This document shows positions 50,879-59,043 of a stretch of 64,000 nt of DNA, piece after piece (within the stretch, counting starts at the first letter, position 1; each line of letters starts with the position of its first letter). Made by a program: the position numbers and the translations under genes. The stretch is from contig NZ_CP049258.1 in NCBI RefSeq assembly GCF_011046735.1, positions 4,792,001-4,856,000 of the forward strand, given 5' to 3'. This stretch comes from Nordella sp. HKS 07. Lineage in GTDB: Bacteria > Pseudomonadota > Alphaproteobacteria > Rhizobiales > Aestuariivirgaceae. A model generated the notes under the pieces. It saw only the letters and a list, made by a program, of their open reading frames with translations, was not told where the DNA came from and made no database searches.

Positions 50879-51181
50879 TCAGGATTTCGCCGCGCCGCCA
50901 TTGGCGATCAGGGCCTTGAGCCGTTCTTTGTCATAGCTGTGCTCGATATCGGCCTTGGCTTTGTCGGCCTCGGCGGCGAGATCATCGCCCACGGGTACCG
51001 GTTCGGCGCGCCGCCAGTCGGCCAGATAGGAGTCGGTATCGGAGGCGCCGCCGCGCATGGCGGCCATGTCGATGGCTTCCTGGAAGCGGTCGGTCAGCAT
51101 GCGCTTCTCCTCCTTGCGCCCGGCCTTGACCGAGACGGCGGAGGGGATATCGCGCCAATAGGTAATGATGAGATTCGCCAT
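50879..51181 (-). CDS. virulence-factor-domain small protein
   Basis: A 100-residue protein that opens with LIITYWRDIPSAVSVKAGRK and continues with RFQEAIDMAAMRGGASDTDS and YLADWRR, the pattern of the Pfam Virulence_fact family. I recall this family next to methyltetrahydrofolate methyltransferase genes in Rhizobiales and Rhodobacterales. The name is historic and the biochemical role is unknown. Here it lies 23 bp before the MeTr-like gene, followed by the ASKHA gene, so a helper role in the corrinoid methyl transfer system is likely. The C-terminal about 35 residues are charged and probably helical. Confidence 0.8.
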   Translation of the reverse strand: MANLIITYWRDIPSAVSVKAGRKEEKRMLTDRFQEAIDMAAMRGGASDTDSYLADWRRAEPVPVGDDLAAEADKAKADIEHSYDKERLKALIANGGAAKS

Positions 51182-51232
51182 GGGGTGGTCTATGCGCTGT
51201 CCTTAAAGTGGGAGTCCGTCCGAAAACGACAT

Positions 51233-52456
51233 TTACCCGATGGAGGCCGAATCCCGAAGCTTGGCGATGGCGTCGGGAGCAAGCCCCAGAACGCGGCGTA
51301 AGACATCGTCGGTGCCCTGGCCCAGCGTCGGCGCGGCCCGCGAATATTCGACCGGGGTGCCTGAGAAGCGCACCGGATTGGCCACACCCGGCGTCTTCGT
51401 GCCGTCATCTCGGCTAAGCGTGACATTGAGGCCGCGCGCCTGGACCTGGGGATCGGCGAAGACCTGGTCGATAGTGTTGATCGGGCCGCAGGGCACCGCG
51501 GCGGCCTCGAGGGCCTGGATCCATTCCGCCGTCTTGCGCCGCTTCATCGGCTCGACCAGCAAGGCGATCAGGGCTTCGCGGTTGCCGACCCGGTCGCGAT
51601 TGGTGAGGAAGCGGGGATCGTCGGCAACCTCCGGCACGCGGGCGATTTTCGTATATTCGCGGAACTGCCGGTCATTGCCGACGGCGATAATGATGAAGCC
51701 ATCCGCGGTCGCGAAGGTCTGATAGGGCACGATATTGGGATGCGCATTGCCGAGGCGCTTAGGCGCCGTGCCGCCGACGAGGAAGTTGAGCGCCTGATTG
51801 GCGAGCACCGCCACTTGCGTGTCGAGCAAAGCGAGGTCGAGATACTGGCCCTCGCCGGTCTTGTCGCGGTGATGGAGGGCAGCCAGCACGCCGATCGTCG
51901 CGTAAAGGCCGGTGAACACGTCGGCGAAGGCGACGCCGGTCTTGACCGGTTCGGCACCGGGCGTGCCGTCGGGCTGGCCGGTGATCGACATGATGCCGCC
52001 CATGCCCTGGATCATGAAGTCATAGCCGGCGCGTTGGGCATAGGGCCCGGTCTGGCCGAAGCCGGTGATCGAGCAATAGATGAGCCTGGGGTTGATCGCC
52101 TTCAGGCTCTCATAGTCGAGCCCGTATTTCTTGAGGCCGCCGACCTTGAAATTCTCCATGACGATGTCGGAGTTGCGCGCAAGCTCCTGCAGGAGCTTCT
52201 GACCCTCGGGCTTCGCCATGTCGATGGCGACCGACTGCTTGCCGCGATTGGCGGAAAGGTAATAAGCGGCGTCGCCATGCGATCCGTCAGGTTTGGTGAG
52301 GAAGGGCGGGCCCCAGCCACGGGTGTCGTCGCCTTCGCCGGGTTTCTCGACTTTGATCACCTCGGCGCCGAAATCGGCGAGAATCTGGGTGGCCCAGGGG
52401 CCGGCCAGTACCCGGGTGAGATCGAGAACGCGGATATTCTGTAAAGGCCCGGCCAT
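51233..52456 (-). CDS. CaiB/BaiF family CoA-transferase
   Basis: A class III CoA-transferase of 407 residues. The N-terminal IRVLDLTRVLAGPWATQILADFGAEVIKVE is the family hallmark. Catalytic Asp is predicted as D146 in RAGYDFMIQGMGG, where a CoA-aspartyl thioester would form. It transfers CoA between carboxylic acids (formyl/oxalyl, carnitine derivatives, succinyl/itaconate and others). It lies 51 bp upstream of the virulence-factor/MeTr/ASKHA genes on the same strand and may be in their operon. CoA activation of a betaine or carnitine derivative would fit but is inference. Confidence 0.9.
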   Translation of the reverse strand: MAGPLQNIRVLDLTRVLAGPWATQILADFGAEVIKVEKPGEGDDTRGWGPPFLTKPDGSHGDAAYYLSANRGKQSVAIDMAKPEGQKLLQELARNSDIVMENFKVGGLKKYGLDYESLKAINPRLIYCSITGFGQTGPYAQRAGYDFMIQGMGGIMSITGQPDGTPGAEPVKTGVAFADVFTGLYATIGVLAALHHRDKTGEGQYLDLALLDTQVAVLANQALNFLVGGTAPKRLGNAHPNIVPYQTFATADGFIIIAVGNDRQFREYTKIARVPEVADDPRFLTNRDRVGNREALIALLVEPMKRRKTAEWIQALEAAAVPCGPINTIDQVFADPQVQARGLNVTLSRDDGTKTPGVANPVRFSGTPVEYSRAAPTLGQGTDDVLRRVLGLAPDAIAKLRDSASIG

Positions 52457-52515
52457 TTAGCGACTCCAAAGAAGAAAGGAGCCCGCTTCTAGCCTCTGGC
52501 TCAAGCCCTTGCAAA

Positions 52516-52752
52516 CTAGATGAGCCCGTAGCTCGCCTGGCCCTTCTGCCGGCGCTCGAACCGGTCGAGAACCTCACTGACCCTGAGATGAAGGGCGGTG
52601 TCGTAGCTGTCGGGTGGGCGGCCTTCATAGGCGCGCAATTCTTCGACACTGATGCCGGCCTCGCTGGCGAGTTGCCCCTCGGTTATACCGAGGGCGACAC
52701 GGCGATGGCGGTCGAAGGCGGGTGAGAACCGGTCGACGGATTTATCGGGCAT
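52516..52752 (-). CDS. small helix-turn-helix protein
   Basis: A product of 78 residues from ATG 52752, which has a GGAG site 6 bp upstream. In-frame ATGs at 52764 and 52809 are alternatives. A central segment VALGITEGQLASEAGISVEELRAYE reads as an XRE-like helix-turn-helix, and the rest is charged and helical (HLRVSEVLDRFERRQKGQ). No partner gene is evident: upstream is a divergent-free gap and downstream the CaiB gene. It could be a small DNA-binding regulator. Family not identified. Confidence 0.55.
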   Translation of the reverse strand: MPDKSVDRFSPAFDRHRRVALGITEGQLASEAGISVEELRAYEGRPPDSYDTALHLRVSEVLDRFERRQKGQASYGLI

Positions 52753-52875
52753 GAGACGCTCCATGCGGACTCTCGAGCCGGCCGGCCGTCCGTCGCCGAC
52801 TCCTGACATATGCTAACGCGATATGGCGCTCGGACAATCCCCTTTCAATCGACCGGGAGATGGGTTTCCAGGGAT

Positions 52876-53364
52876 TTAATGTTGGGCCGTCGCCCGGGCC
52901 CACAGCGGCTCGGCGATAGCGATGCCGTCCGTGCGCGCCAGTGCGAGCTTCTCCTCATATGGATTCTTCGTGCGCTCGCCGCCCAGCGCAAAGGACGGGT
53001 CGACCGGGCAGCCGATCCCGATATTCGCCTTTATCGAGAAGGGCACGAGATAGAGCCCGTGGCGGACATTCCGCAGGAACAGCCGGCCGCGTTCTTCGAC
53101 CAGTCGCGCGATCCGCGGTGCCAGGAATACGCAGGAGATGTCGCGGAGATCGAGACCGAGCACATCGGGCTCGAGGACGGGATGGCGCGCTTCGGCAGGC
53201 GTCGTGTCGAGCGCCTCGAACAGGAGGGTGAGCCCCGGATAGGAGCAGGCTTCCAGCCAGGCGCACGCCCAGCCCATCTCGTCCGCGATGTCCGCTTCGC
53301 CATTGTGGCGGAGGACGCGGGCCGCCGAGGCCGCAACATCGTCGAAGGAAATCTTAATGGTCAT
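52876..53364 (-). CDS. DUF3726-like protein of unknown function
   Basis: A 162-residue cytoplasmic protein. The N-terminal part (VAASAARVLRHNGEADIADE, then GWACAWLEACSYPGL) resembles DUF3726 proteins, which often start with a similar AARGAG...AEE...WL pattern. The middle region AHE-like segments are absent, and the C-terminal LAGG/LGGERTKNPYEEK is less clear. No cysteine motif or membrane segment is evident. It is a single gene, divergent from the PE-transferase-like gene at 53475. Function unknown, and the family assignment is tentative. Confidence 0.6.
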   Translation of the reverse strand: MTIKISFDDVAASAARVLRHNGEADIADEMGWACAWLEACSYPGLTLLFEALDTTPAEARHPVLEPDVLGLDLRDISCVFLAPRIARLVEERGRLFLRNVRHGLYLVPFSIKANIGIGCPVDPSFALGGERTKNPYEEKLALARTDGIAIAEPLWARATAQH

Positions 53365-53474
53365 AACGGGGCTCTAGCATGAAATTCCGGCTTGGCCTCA
53401 ACTTTGCAGTTAGGACAGGCATATTGTCTCAAAACCTGCTACCTGGCGACGAGGCACGCATGCGGGAGAACGCG

Positions 53475-55178
53475 ATGTACAACTATCGGAACTGGCTCAA
53501 GATAGTGCTGGTTTCAGCCTTTGTCCTGTTTACCAATTACGGTTTCATCGACCGCATCGCATTGCTCGTCGCGCAGGGTCGCCTCGGCACGATCGCCGGC
53601 TTTCTCCTGGTCTGGGTGCTGGCCTTGGCGGCAATCCTGGTCGCGGCCTTCCAGCCCCGCTGGTTCTGGCGGATGGGCTGGGCTCTGATCCTCGCGGCGA
53701 CGACCGCCGGTGGTGTGGGCTACTTTGCCATCAGCGGATCGGATTTCACGGTATTCGACTTTGTCTCATTATGGAACGCCCGCCATGAAGCTGGACGGGC
53801 GGCGGATTTCTACGGACACCAGCTGTTCCTTTCGGCCGGGCTGGTCTTCGTCGCCGGCCTGCTGGCGATCGGTTTCCCCGCACCATTGCGCTCGGCCGGC
53901 GCCCGGCGCTGGCTGAACCGCCTGGCGCTTCTGCCCGTTCTGCCTTTCCTGGCCATCGCCGTCATCGTCGCCATGAAGGCCGGCGGCGGTCAGCAGGCCC
54001 TGCCGAAACAGTTCACGCCGCTCTCTGTCGCGGCTGTGGCGGCGAGCCGGATCGCCACCCAGGAAAACTATGTCCGCAACCAGGTCGCCTGGACGCCCGA
54101 TCCGCAGAAGCGGGTGAAGAACATTCTCTTCCTGGTCGATGAGAGCATCCGCGCCGACTATCTCGACTTCACCGCCGGCAACCCCTTCACGCCGAATCTG
54201 GCGAAGCTCAAGACGAATTTCGTCGATTTCGGTCCGGCGGCGTCTGGCGGCAATTGCAGCCACTATTCCAACGTCATCCTTCGCAGCGGCGCAAGGCGCG
54301 ACGACCTCACCGTCAGCGTTAATGAGAGCCCGTATATCTGGACCTATGCGAAGAAGGCCGGATACCGCACCATCTTCGTCGACGCCCAGGGCGCCATCGT
54401 CAAGAATCCAGGCCGCCTCACCAATTTCATGACCGTCGCCGAGACGCGCGATATCGATCGCTACGTGTCGCTGAACTATGGGGATCCTGAGCAGGCCGAT
54501 TTCGAGCTGCTCAAGCTCATCGCCGAGGAGACCAAAGGCGATCAGCCGGTCTTCATCTATGCCAACAAGAACGGCGCGCATTTTCCCTATGACGCCAGCT
54601 ATCCGAAGGACCAGGCGAAGTTCGGTCCGACCATGACCGAAAGCGGAAGCGAGGACACGATCCACCGGATGGCATCCTATCGCAATTCCATCGCCTGGTC
54701 GGTGGATCAGTTCTTCGTCAGCTTCTTCAAGGATCTCGATCTCAGCAATCTGGCGCTGGTCTATACGGCCGATCACGGCCAGGCGCTGGAGAAGGGAGCG
54801 CTCACCCATTGCGCCATCGAGAATCCCGACCCGCGCCAGGGGCTGGTGCCGCTGCTCGCATTTGCGAGCGATCCCGATTTGCGCGAGAGGCTGGAAGTTG
54901 GAGCCAGGGCCGGATATCAGCGCGCCAGCCATTTCACCATCGTTCCGGCCGTTCTCGAAATGATGGGCTATCGCGGCAGCGATGTCGCGCAATATTACAG
55001 TGAGTCGATGCTCACCGCGCCCAAGGGCGATCCCGCTTTCACCAGCGGCGATATCTTCGGCATGTTCTCGAAACAGGTGCTCTGGCACCCGATCGATCTC
55101 ACCCGTGATTATCGCGAGCCCGAATCCCTGGCTTTGCGTCCCCGTTCCTCCGCCGCATCCATGAGTGTCAGCCAATGA
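53475..55178 (+). CDS. membrane-anchored sulfatase/phosphoethanolamine-transferase family protein
   Basis: A 567-residue protein with about five N-terminal membrane helices (residues 8-190) and a periplasmic alkaline-phosphatase-fold domain. Metal and catalytic segments are LFLVDESIRADYL, GGNCSHYSNV (the likely Ser/Thr nucleophile region, NCS instead of the usual NCGT of EptA), FIYANKNGAHFPYD and LVYTADHGQALEKG. It could transfer phosphoethanolamine or another lipid head group, or hydrolyse such a group. ATG 53475 has a GGGAG site. In-frame ATGs at 53379 and 53460 are less supported. Its stop overlaps the ATG of phosphatidylserine synthase (ATGA), which implies a joint role in membrane lipid or LPS modification. 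Confidence 0.82.
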   Translation: MYNYRNWLKIVLVSAFVLFTNYGFIDRIALLVAQGRLGTIAGFLLVWVLALAAILVAAFQPRWFWRMGWALILAATTAGGVGYFAISGSDFTVFDFVSLWNARHEAGRAADFYGHQLFLSAGLVFVAGLLAIGFPAPLRSAGARRWLNRLALLPVLPFLAIAVIVAMKAGGGQQALPKQFTPLSVAAVAASRIATQENYVRNQVAWTPDPQKRVKNILFLVDESIRADYLDFTAGNPFTPNLAKLKTNFVDFGPAASGGNCSHYSNVILRSGARRDDLTVSVNESPYIWTYAKKAGYRTIFVDAQGAIVKNPGRLTNFMTVAETRDIDRYVSLNYGDPEQADFELLKLIAEETKGDQPVFIYANKNGAHFPYDASYPKDQAKFGPTMTESGSEDTIHRMASYRNSIAWSVDQFFVSFFKDLDLSNLALVYTADHGQALEKGALTHCAIENPDPRQGLVPLLAFASDPDLRERLEVGARAGYQRASHFTIVPAVLEMMGYRGSDVAQYYSESMLTAPKGDPAFTSGDIFGMFSKQVLWHPIDLTRDYREPESLALRPRSSAASMSVSQ

Positions 55179-55942
55179 AAGTCATTTCCCGCAAGCCCGG
55201 CAAGGTGGAACTCGAGCTGCGCTTCATCCTGCCCAATCTGTTCACCGCCGCCGCCCTGTGCGCCGGCATGACCGCACTCGTTCTTGCCGCCGAAGGGCTG
55301 CCGGAACTGGCTGTCCTGTCCGTCATCCTCGCCGCACTCCTCGATGCCTGCGATGGCCGCGTCGCGCGCCTCACCGGCACCACGTCGCGTTTCGGCGCCG
55401 AGCTCGATTCACTTGCCGATGTGGTGAGTTTCGGCGCCGCCCCCGCCTTCATTCTCTATTCCTGGGGGCTCGGACAGTTCGGCATGGCAGGATGGCTGCC
55501 CTCTCTGGCGCTTGCAACCTGCTGCGCCTTGCGTCTCGCCCGCTTCAATGTGGCCGCGCAGGACGCCTCGGCGCCGGCCTGGATGGCGAATTACTTCACC
55601 GGCGTTCCGGCACCTGGTGGCGCCCTCCTGGCCTTGAGCCCCATGCTGGCCGAATTCGCCGGTTTCCTCGGCAATGCCGAGGCATCGCTGCTGGCACTCT
55701 TCGTCACCTCGGCCGTGGCCTTCCTGATGATCAGCACCTGGCCGACCTTCTCGGGCAAGTCGCTTGGCCGCAAGGTGTCGCGTCTCATGCTCTTGCCACC
55801 GGTGGCTCTGGCCGGCCTCGCGGTCGCGGGCCTGCTTTACTGGCCCTGGGCAACGATGCTGGCGATCGCCGTTCTCTATGCCGCGACGCTGCCGCTGTCG
55901 AAGTGGCGCCATGGCGTGCTCCGGGCGCGCGCGTTGACTTGA
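55175..55942 (+). CDS. pssA: CDP-diacylglycerol-serine O-phosphatidyltransferase
   Basis: A membrane enzyme of 255 residues that makes phosphatidylserine from CDP-diacylglycerol and serine, the precursor of phosphatidylethanolamine. The CDP-alcohol phosphotransferase motif is complete: D57-x2-D60-G-x2-A-R-x8-G74-x3-D78-x3-D82. About seven hydrophobic helices follow, and the N-terminal FILPNLFTAAALCAGM is typical of PssA type II. It overlaps the preceding gene by 4 bp. No phosphatidylserine decarboxylase gene (psd) is adjacent, although psd-pssA is the common alphaproteobacterial pair. Other CDP-alcohol transferases are possible but less likely. Confidence 0.88.
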   Translation: MKVISRKPGKVELELRFILPNLFTAAALCAGMTALVLAAEGLPELAVLSVILAALLDACDGRVARLTGTTSRFGAELDSLADVVSFGAAPAFILYSWGLGQFGMAGWLPSLALATCCALRLARFNVAAQDASAPAWMANYFTGVPAPGGALLALSPMLAEFAGFLGNAEASLLALFVTSAVAFLMISTWPTFSGKSLGRKVSRLMLLPPVALAGLAVAGLLYWPWATMLAIAVLYAATLPLSKWRHGVLRARALT

Positions 55943-56113
55943 AGGTCCAGCCTCCGGGCTGGCATGGAGCCAGCCCCGCGAACCCCATTGCCCGATAGTC
56001 ATCAGCCCGTCATACTACGCTGAAATCAAGGAAGAAGCCGGAACTGCCGGCCAATAATGATGGGCGTTTAAACGGGCCGTGGGAATGGTCCCGCGGCTCC
56101 TCGGAGGAAGCAG

Positions 56114-57283
56114 ATGACGATATACGATCCTAAAAAGGCGACTTTGGATCTGGTGCGAGCCGCACAGATGAGCCGCCGTAGCTTGCTCAAGGCAAGCCTC
56201 GCTGTCGGCGCGGTCGGACTGACCAGCCCCCTTTATCTCAAGCATGCATGGTCCTCATCGGGTGAACTGTCGATCCTCAACTGGCCCGACGAATTCCCCG
56301 ATCCGGTGATCCCGGAGTTTGAGAAGGCGACCGGCATCAAGGTTTCGTCGACGCCGTTCTCTCAGAACGAGGAGCAGATCAACAAGCTGCAGGCGACCGG
56401 CGGCGAAGGCTTCGACCTCTGTCAGCCGACGATGAACCGCGCCCCGCAATACAAGGACCTCGCGGTGCTGGCGCCTTATGACGCCAACAAGCTGAAGAAC
56501 GTCGGCAATGTCATTCCCTCGATGCTCGGCAGTGCCAAGGAGCTGTGGGAATGGGAAGGCGGTCTCTACTGGCTGCCGCATGTATGGGGTTCGGAAGCGA
56601 TCTCCTATCGCACCGATCTCTGGAAAGGCGACCCGGCGCAGATCTCCTACGGCTCGCTGTGGGATGAAGGCGTCAAGGGCCATGTGCAGGGCCGTCCGCA
56701 TTCCTATCTGCTCAGCATCGGCCTGTGGTGGGACGGGAACGGCAAGATGCCGTCCAATCGCATGCGCGACGGCTACAAGGATGTCGACAGCTTCAAGAAG
56801 CTGTGGGATCCCATCCTGGCCTTCGCCATCGAGAACAAGGCCTTCGTCAAGCAGTTCTGGGATTCGGCCGACAACACCAAGTCGGGTCTGATGGAAAACG
56901 ATGTGTGGATCGGCCTCACCTGGGACGGCCCGCCGATTTCGCTGAAGAAGGAAGGCAAGCCGGTCAACTACACGGCGCCCAAGGAAGGCGCCATCGCGTG
57001 GGTCGACGGCCTGTCATTGATGAAGTCGGCCAAGAATGTCGATCAGGCCTATGAGTTCATCAACTTCCTGCAGACCCCGGATTATTCGGCCAAGCTGGCG
57101 GAAGGGTCGGGATACAACCCGGTCATCACCGGCGCCGATGCCAAGCTGTCGGATGCGGCCAAGAAGATCTTCCAGGAAGCCTTCCCGGGCGATGCGCTCA
57201 AGAATCTCTGGCCCTGGCCGGTTGAGCCGACCTGGTATGCCGAAATCCGCAGCCAGTATGCGGACAAGTTCAAGGCCGCCTGA
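56114..57283 (+). CDS. potD: polyamine-type ABC transporter substrate-binding protein, Tat-exported (PotD/PotF-like)
   Basis: A 389-residue binding protein. A twin-arginine signal SRRSLLKAS (residues 20-28) with a hydrophobic stretch after it replaces the usual Sec signal. The mature start LSILNWPDEFPDPVIPEFEKATGIKV is PotD-like, followed by GEGFDLCQPT and YWLPHVWGSEAISYRTD. Tat export means it is folded before crossing the membrane. It is the first gene of a Pot-type operon whose ATPase and permeases follow after a 674-bp repeat-filled gap. A GGAGG site precedes ATG 56114. Ligand: spermidine, putrescine or a related amine, not decided by sequence. Confidence 0.9.
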   Translation: MTIYDPKKATLDLVRAAQMSRRSLLKASLAVGAVGLTSPLYLKHAWSSSGELSILNWPDEFPDPVIPEFEKATGIKVSSTPFSQNEEQINKLQATGGEGFDLCQPTMNRAPQYKDLAVLAPYDANKLKNVGNVIPSMLGSAKELWEWEGGLYWLPHVWGSEAISYRTDLWKGDPAQISYGSLWDEGVKGHVQGRPHSYLLSIGLWWDGNGKMPSNRMRDGYKDVDSFKKLWDPILAFAIENKAFVKQFWDSADNTKSGLMENDVWIGLTWDGPPISLKKEGKPVNYTAPKEGAIAWVDGLSLMKSAKNVDQAYEFINFLQTPDYSAKLAEGSGYNPVITGADAKLSDAAKKIFQEAFPGDALKNLWPWPVEPTWYAEIRSQYADKFKAA

Positions 57284-57957
57284 ACGGTCTGATACAAGCA
57301 ACCGAATGCCGGCCCCGTCGATACATGTCGGGGCCGGAGCTGTTTACTCCATTCGTCATGGCCGCCCTCGAGGCGGCCATCCAGCCCATCCACGTAGCAG
57401 TTGCTTGGTGTCGAGGCTGGATGGCCGGGTCGGGGCCCGGCCATGACGAAATGGGGGAGTGTCGCTCGCGCCTCCCGATAGACGTGAGCCCATCTGACCT
57501 GATTCAAATCATGTCGGGGCCGGAGCTGTTTACCGCATTCGTCATGGCCGCCCTCAAGGCGGCCATCCAGCCCATCCACGCGTCAGCTGCGTGGTGTCGA
57601 GGCTGGATGGCCGGGTCGGGGCCCGGCCATGACGAAATGGGGGAGTGTAGCTCGCGCCTCCCGATAGACGTGAGCCCATCTGACCTGATTCAAATCATGT
57701 CGGGGCCGGAGCTGTTTACCGCATTCGTCATGGCCGCCCTCAAGGCGGCCATCCAGCCCAACCACGTAGCAGTTGCTTGGTGTCGAGGCTGGATGGCCGG
57801 GTCGGGGCCCGGCCATGACGAGTAGGTGCCATAGACTATGATCCCATGGTCCAGATGACGAATTGTTCTGGACCGTTACGCCGGAACGGTTTTTACTGGC
57901 GCCAGAACAGACTTCGAAAAGAAGCGTTTGGGTAGGGCTTGCAGGATAGGGCAGGGG
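57284..57957. other. repeat-filled gap within the Pot operon
   Basis: A 674-bp gap with no gene. It holds the 186-bp tandem repeat (57325-57825), followed by about 130 bp with no recognised element. A 166-residue open frame spans the repeat, because 186 is a multiple of three, but its product is only the translated palindromes and has no ribosome site. The gap lies between the binding-protein stop and the ATPase start, so ATPase and permease transcription either reads through the palindromes or starts at a promoter in 57826-57957. Confidence 0.6.
57325..57825. repeat. 186-bp tandem repeat, two full units and one partial
   Basis: Units start at 57325, 57511 and 57697 with ATGTCGGGGCCGGAGCTGTT, an exact 186-bp period. 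Units 1 and 2 are almost identical, and the third stops at about 57825 after some 129 bp. Each unit holds a palindrome with arms CGTCATGGCCG and GGCCGGGTCGGGGCCCGGCC, ATGACG, of a kind frequent in Hyphomicrobiales intergenic DNA. A few differences (CACGTAGCAGTTGCTTGG versus CACGCGTCAGCTGCGTGG) show the copies are not identical. Unit length and palindromes fit duplication of a mobile REP-like element. Confidence 0.85.
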
Positions 57958-59043
57958 ATGAGCGCCGACGTCGAACTCGATCGCGTTACCGTCAGATTTG
58001 GTCAGTTTACCGCCGTCAAGGAGGCGTCGCTCAAGATTGCGGGCGGCGAGTTCTTCTCCTTTCTCGGGCCCTCGGGCTGCGGCAAGACGACGATCCTGAG
58101 AACCGTTTCCGGCTTCCTCGATCCTTCCGAGGGCGCGGTCCGCATTGCCGGACAGGATATGAGCGGGATCGGCGCGAACAAGCGCCCGACCGCGCTGATC
58201 TTCCAGAACCTCGCGCTCTTCCCCCTGATGACGGTCGCCGAGAACATCACCTATGGCCTGCGCGTGCGCGGCATGAACAAGCCCGACCGCCGCCGTCGCG
58301 CCGATGAGCTGCTCAATCTCATCGCTTTGTCAGGACAGGGCGACAAGCTGGTGAGCGAGTTGTCGGGCGGCCAGAAGCAGCGCGTCGCCATTGCGCGCGC
58401 ACTGGCGGTCGAGCCCAAGGTGCTGCTGCTCGACGAGCCCCTGTCGGCGCTCGACCTCAAGCTGCGCCAGCATATGCGCAACGAGTTGCGCGCCATCCAG
58501 CAGCGTGTCGGCATCACTTTCATCTACATCACCCATGACCAGGGTGAGGCGCTGACCATGTCGGACCGCATCGCGGTCATGAACAACGGCGTGATCGAGC
58601 AGGTGGGTGACGGCAAGGCCGTATATGACTCGCCCGGAACATCTTTCGTCGCCTCCTTCGTGGGAGAGAACAATCCCTTCGCCGGGCGCGTGACCAAGGC
58701 CGATAAAACTGGCGCCGTCGTCGAGACGCCTTTCGGCCCGCTGCGCGGCCGCAATCCCGCCGGCGTCAGGGAGGGCGACAAGGCCATTCTCTTTGTCAGG
58801 CCCGAAGCGCTGCGGCTTGGCCAGGGCGCCAGGGATGCGACCATCACCTCGACAGTGCGCAATGTCGCCTTCGAAGGCAATGCGACCCACATTTTCCTGA
58901 AGGGGGCGGACAAGAAGGACATCACCTTGACCGTCGGGCGTCTCGAGCGGGTCGAGATACCCGAGCAGGGCGTCGAAGCATCGGTCACCTATGATCCTGA
59001 TCTGGGGCTGGTGCTTCCGGAAGGGAAATTGGCCCGTGAGTAG
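57958..59043 (+). CDS. potA: polyamine-type ABC transporter ATP-binding protein (PotA-like)
   Basis: An ATPase of 361 residues. Walker A GPSGCGKTT is at 37-45, signature LSGGQKQRVAIARA, Walker B LLLDEPLSALD and the switch histidine in YITHDQGEA. A C-terminal TOBE domain (after about residue 280, FVRPEALRLGQGARDATITSTVRNVAFEG) is typical of PotA/MalK-like ATPases with regulation by ligand or partner. ATG 57958 follows a purine-rich site. Its last codons overlap the GTG start of potB by 8 bp. This is the only PotA-like gene in the window and might also serve the ATPase-less permease at 14599. Confidence 0.92.
   Translation: MSADVELDRVTVRFGQFTAVKEASLKIAGGEFFSFLGPSGCGKTTILRTVSGFLDPSEGAVRIAGQDMSGIGANKRPTALIFQNLALFPLMTVAENITYGLRVRGMNKPDRRRRADELLNLIALSGQGDKLVSELSGGQKQRVAIARALAVEPKVLLLDEPLSALDLKLRQHMRNELRAIQQRVGITFIYITHDQGEALTMSDRIAVMNNGVIEQVGDGKAVYDSPGTSFVASFVGENNPFAGRVTKADKTGAVVETPFGPLRGRNPAGVREGDKAILFVRPEALRLGQGARDATITSTVRNVAFEGNATHIFLKGADKKDITLTVGRLERVEIPEQGVEASVTYDPDLGLVLPEGKLARE

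Noticed and set aside
57325-57825. 166-residue plus-strand open frame with internal repeats
   Set aside because: It is only the 186-bp tandem repeat read in frame (186 is divisible by three). No ribosome site and a palindrome-derived sequence.
57325-57825. Possible CRISPR array
   Set aside because: The units are 186 bp with no short direct repeat/unique spacer pattern, and no cas gene is nearby.
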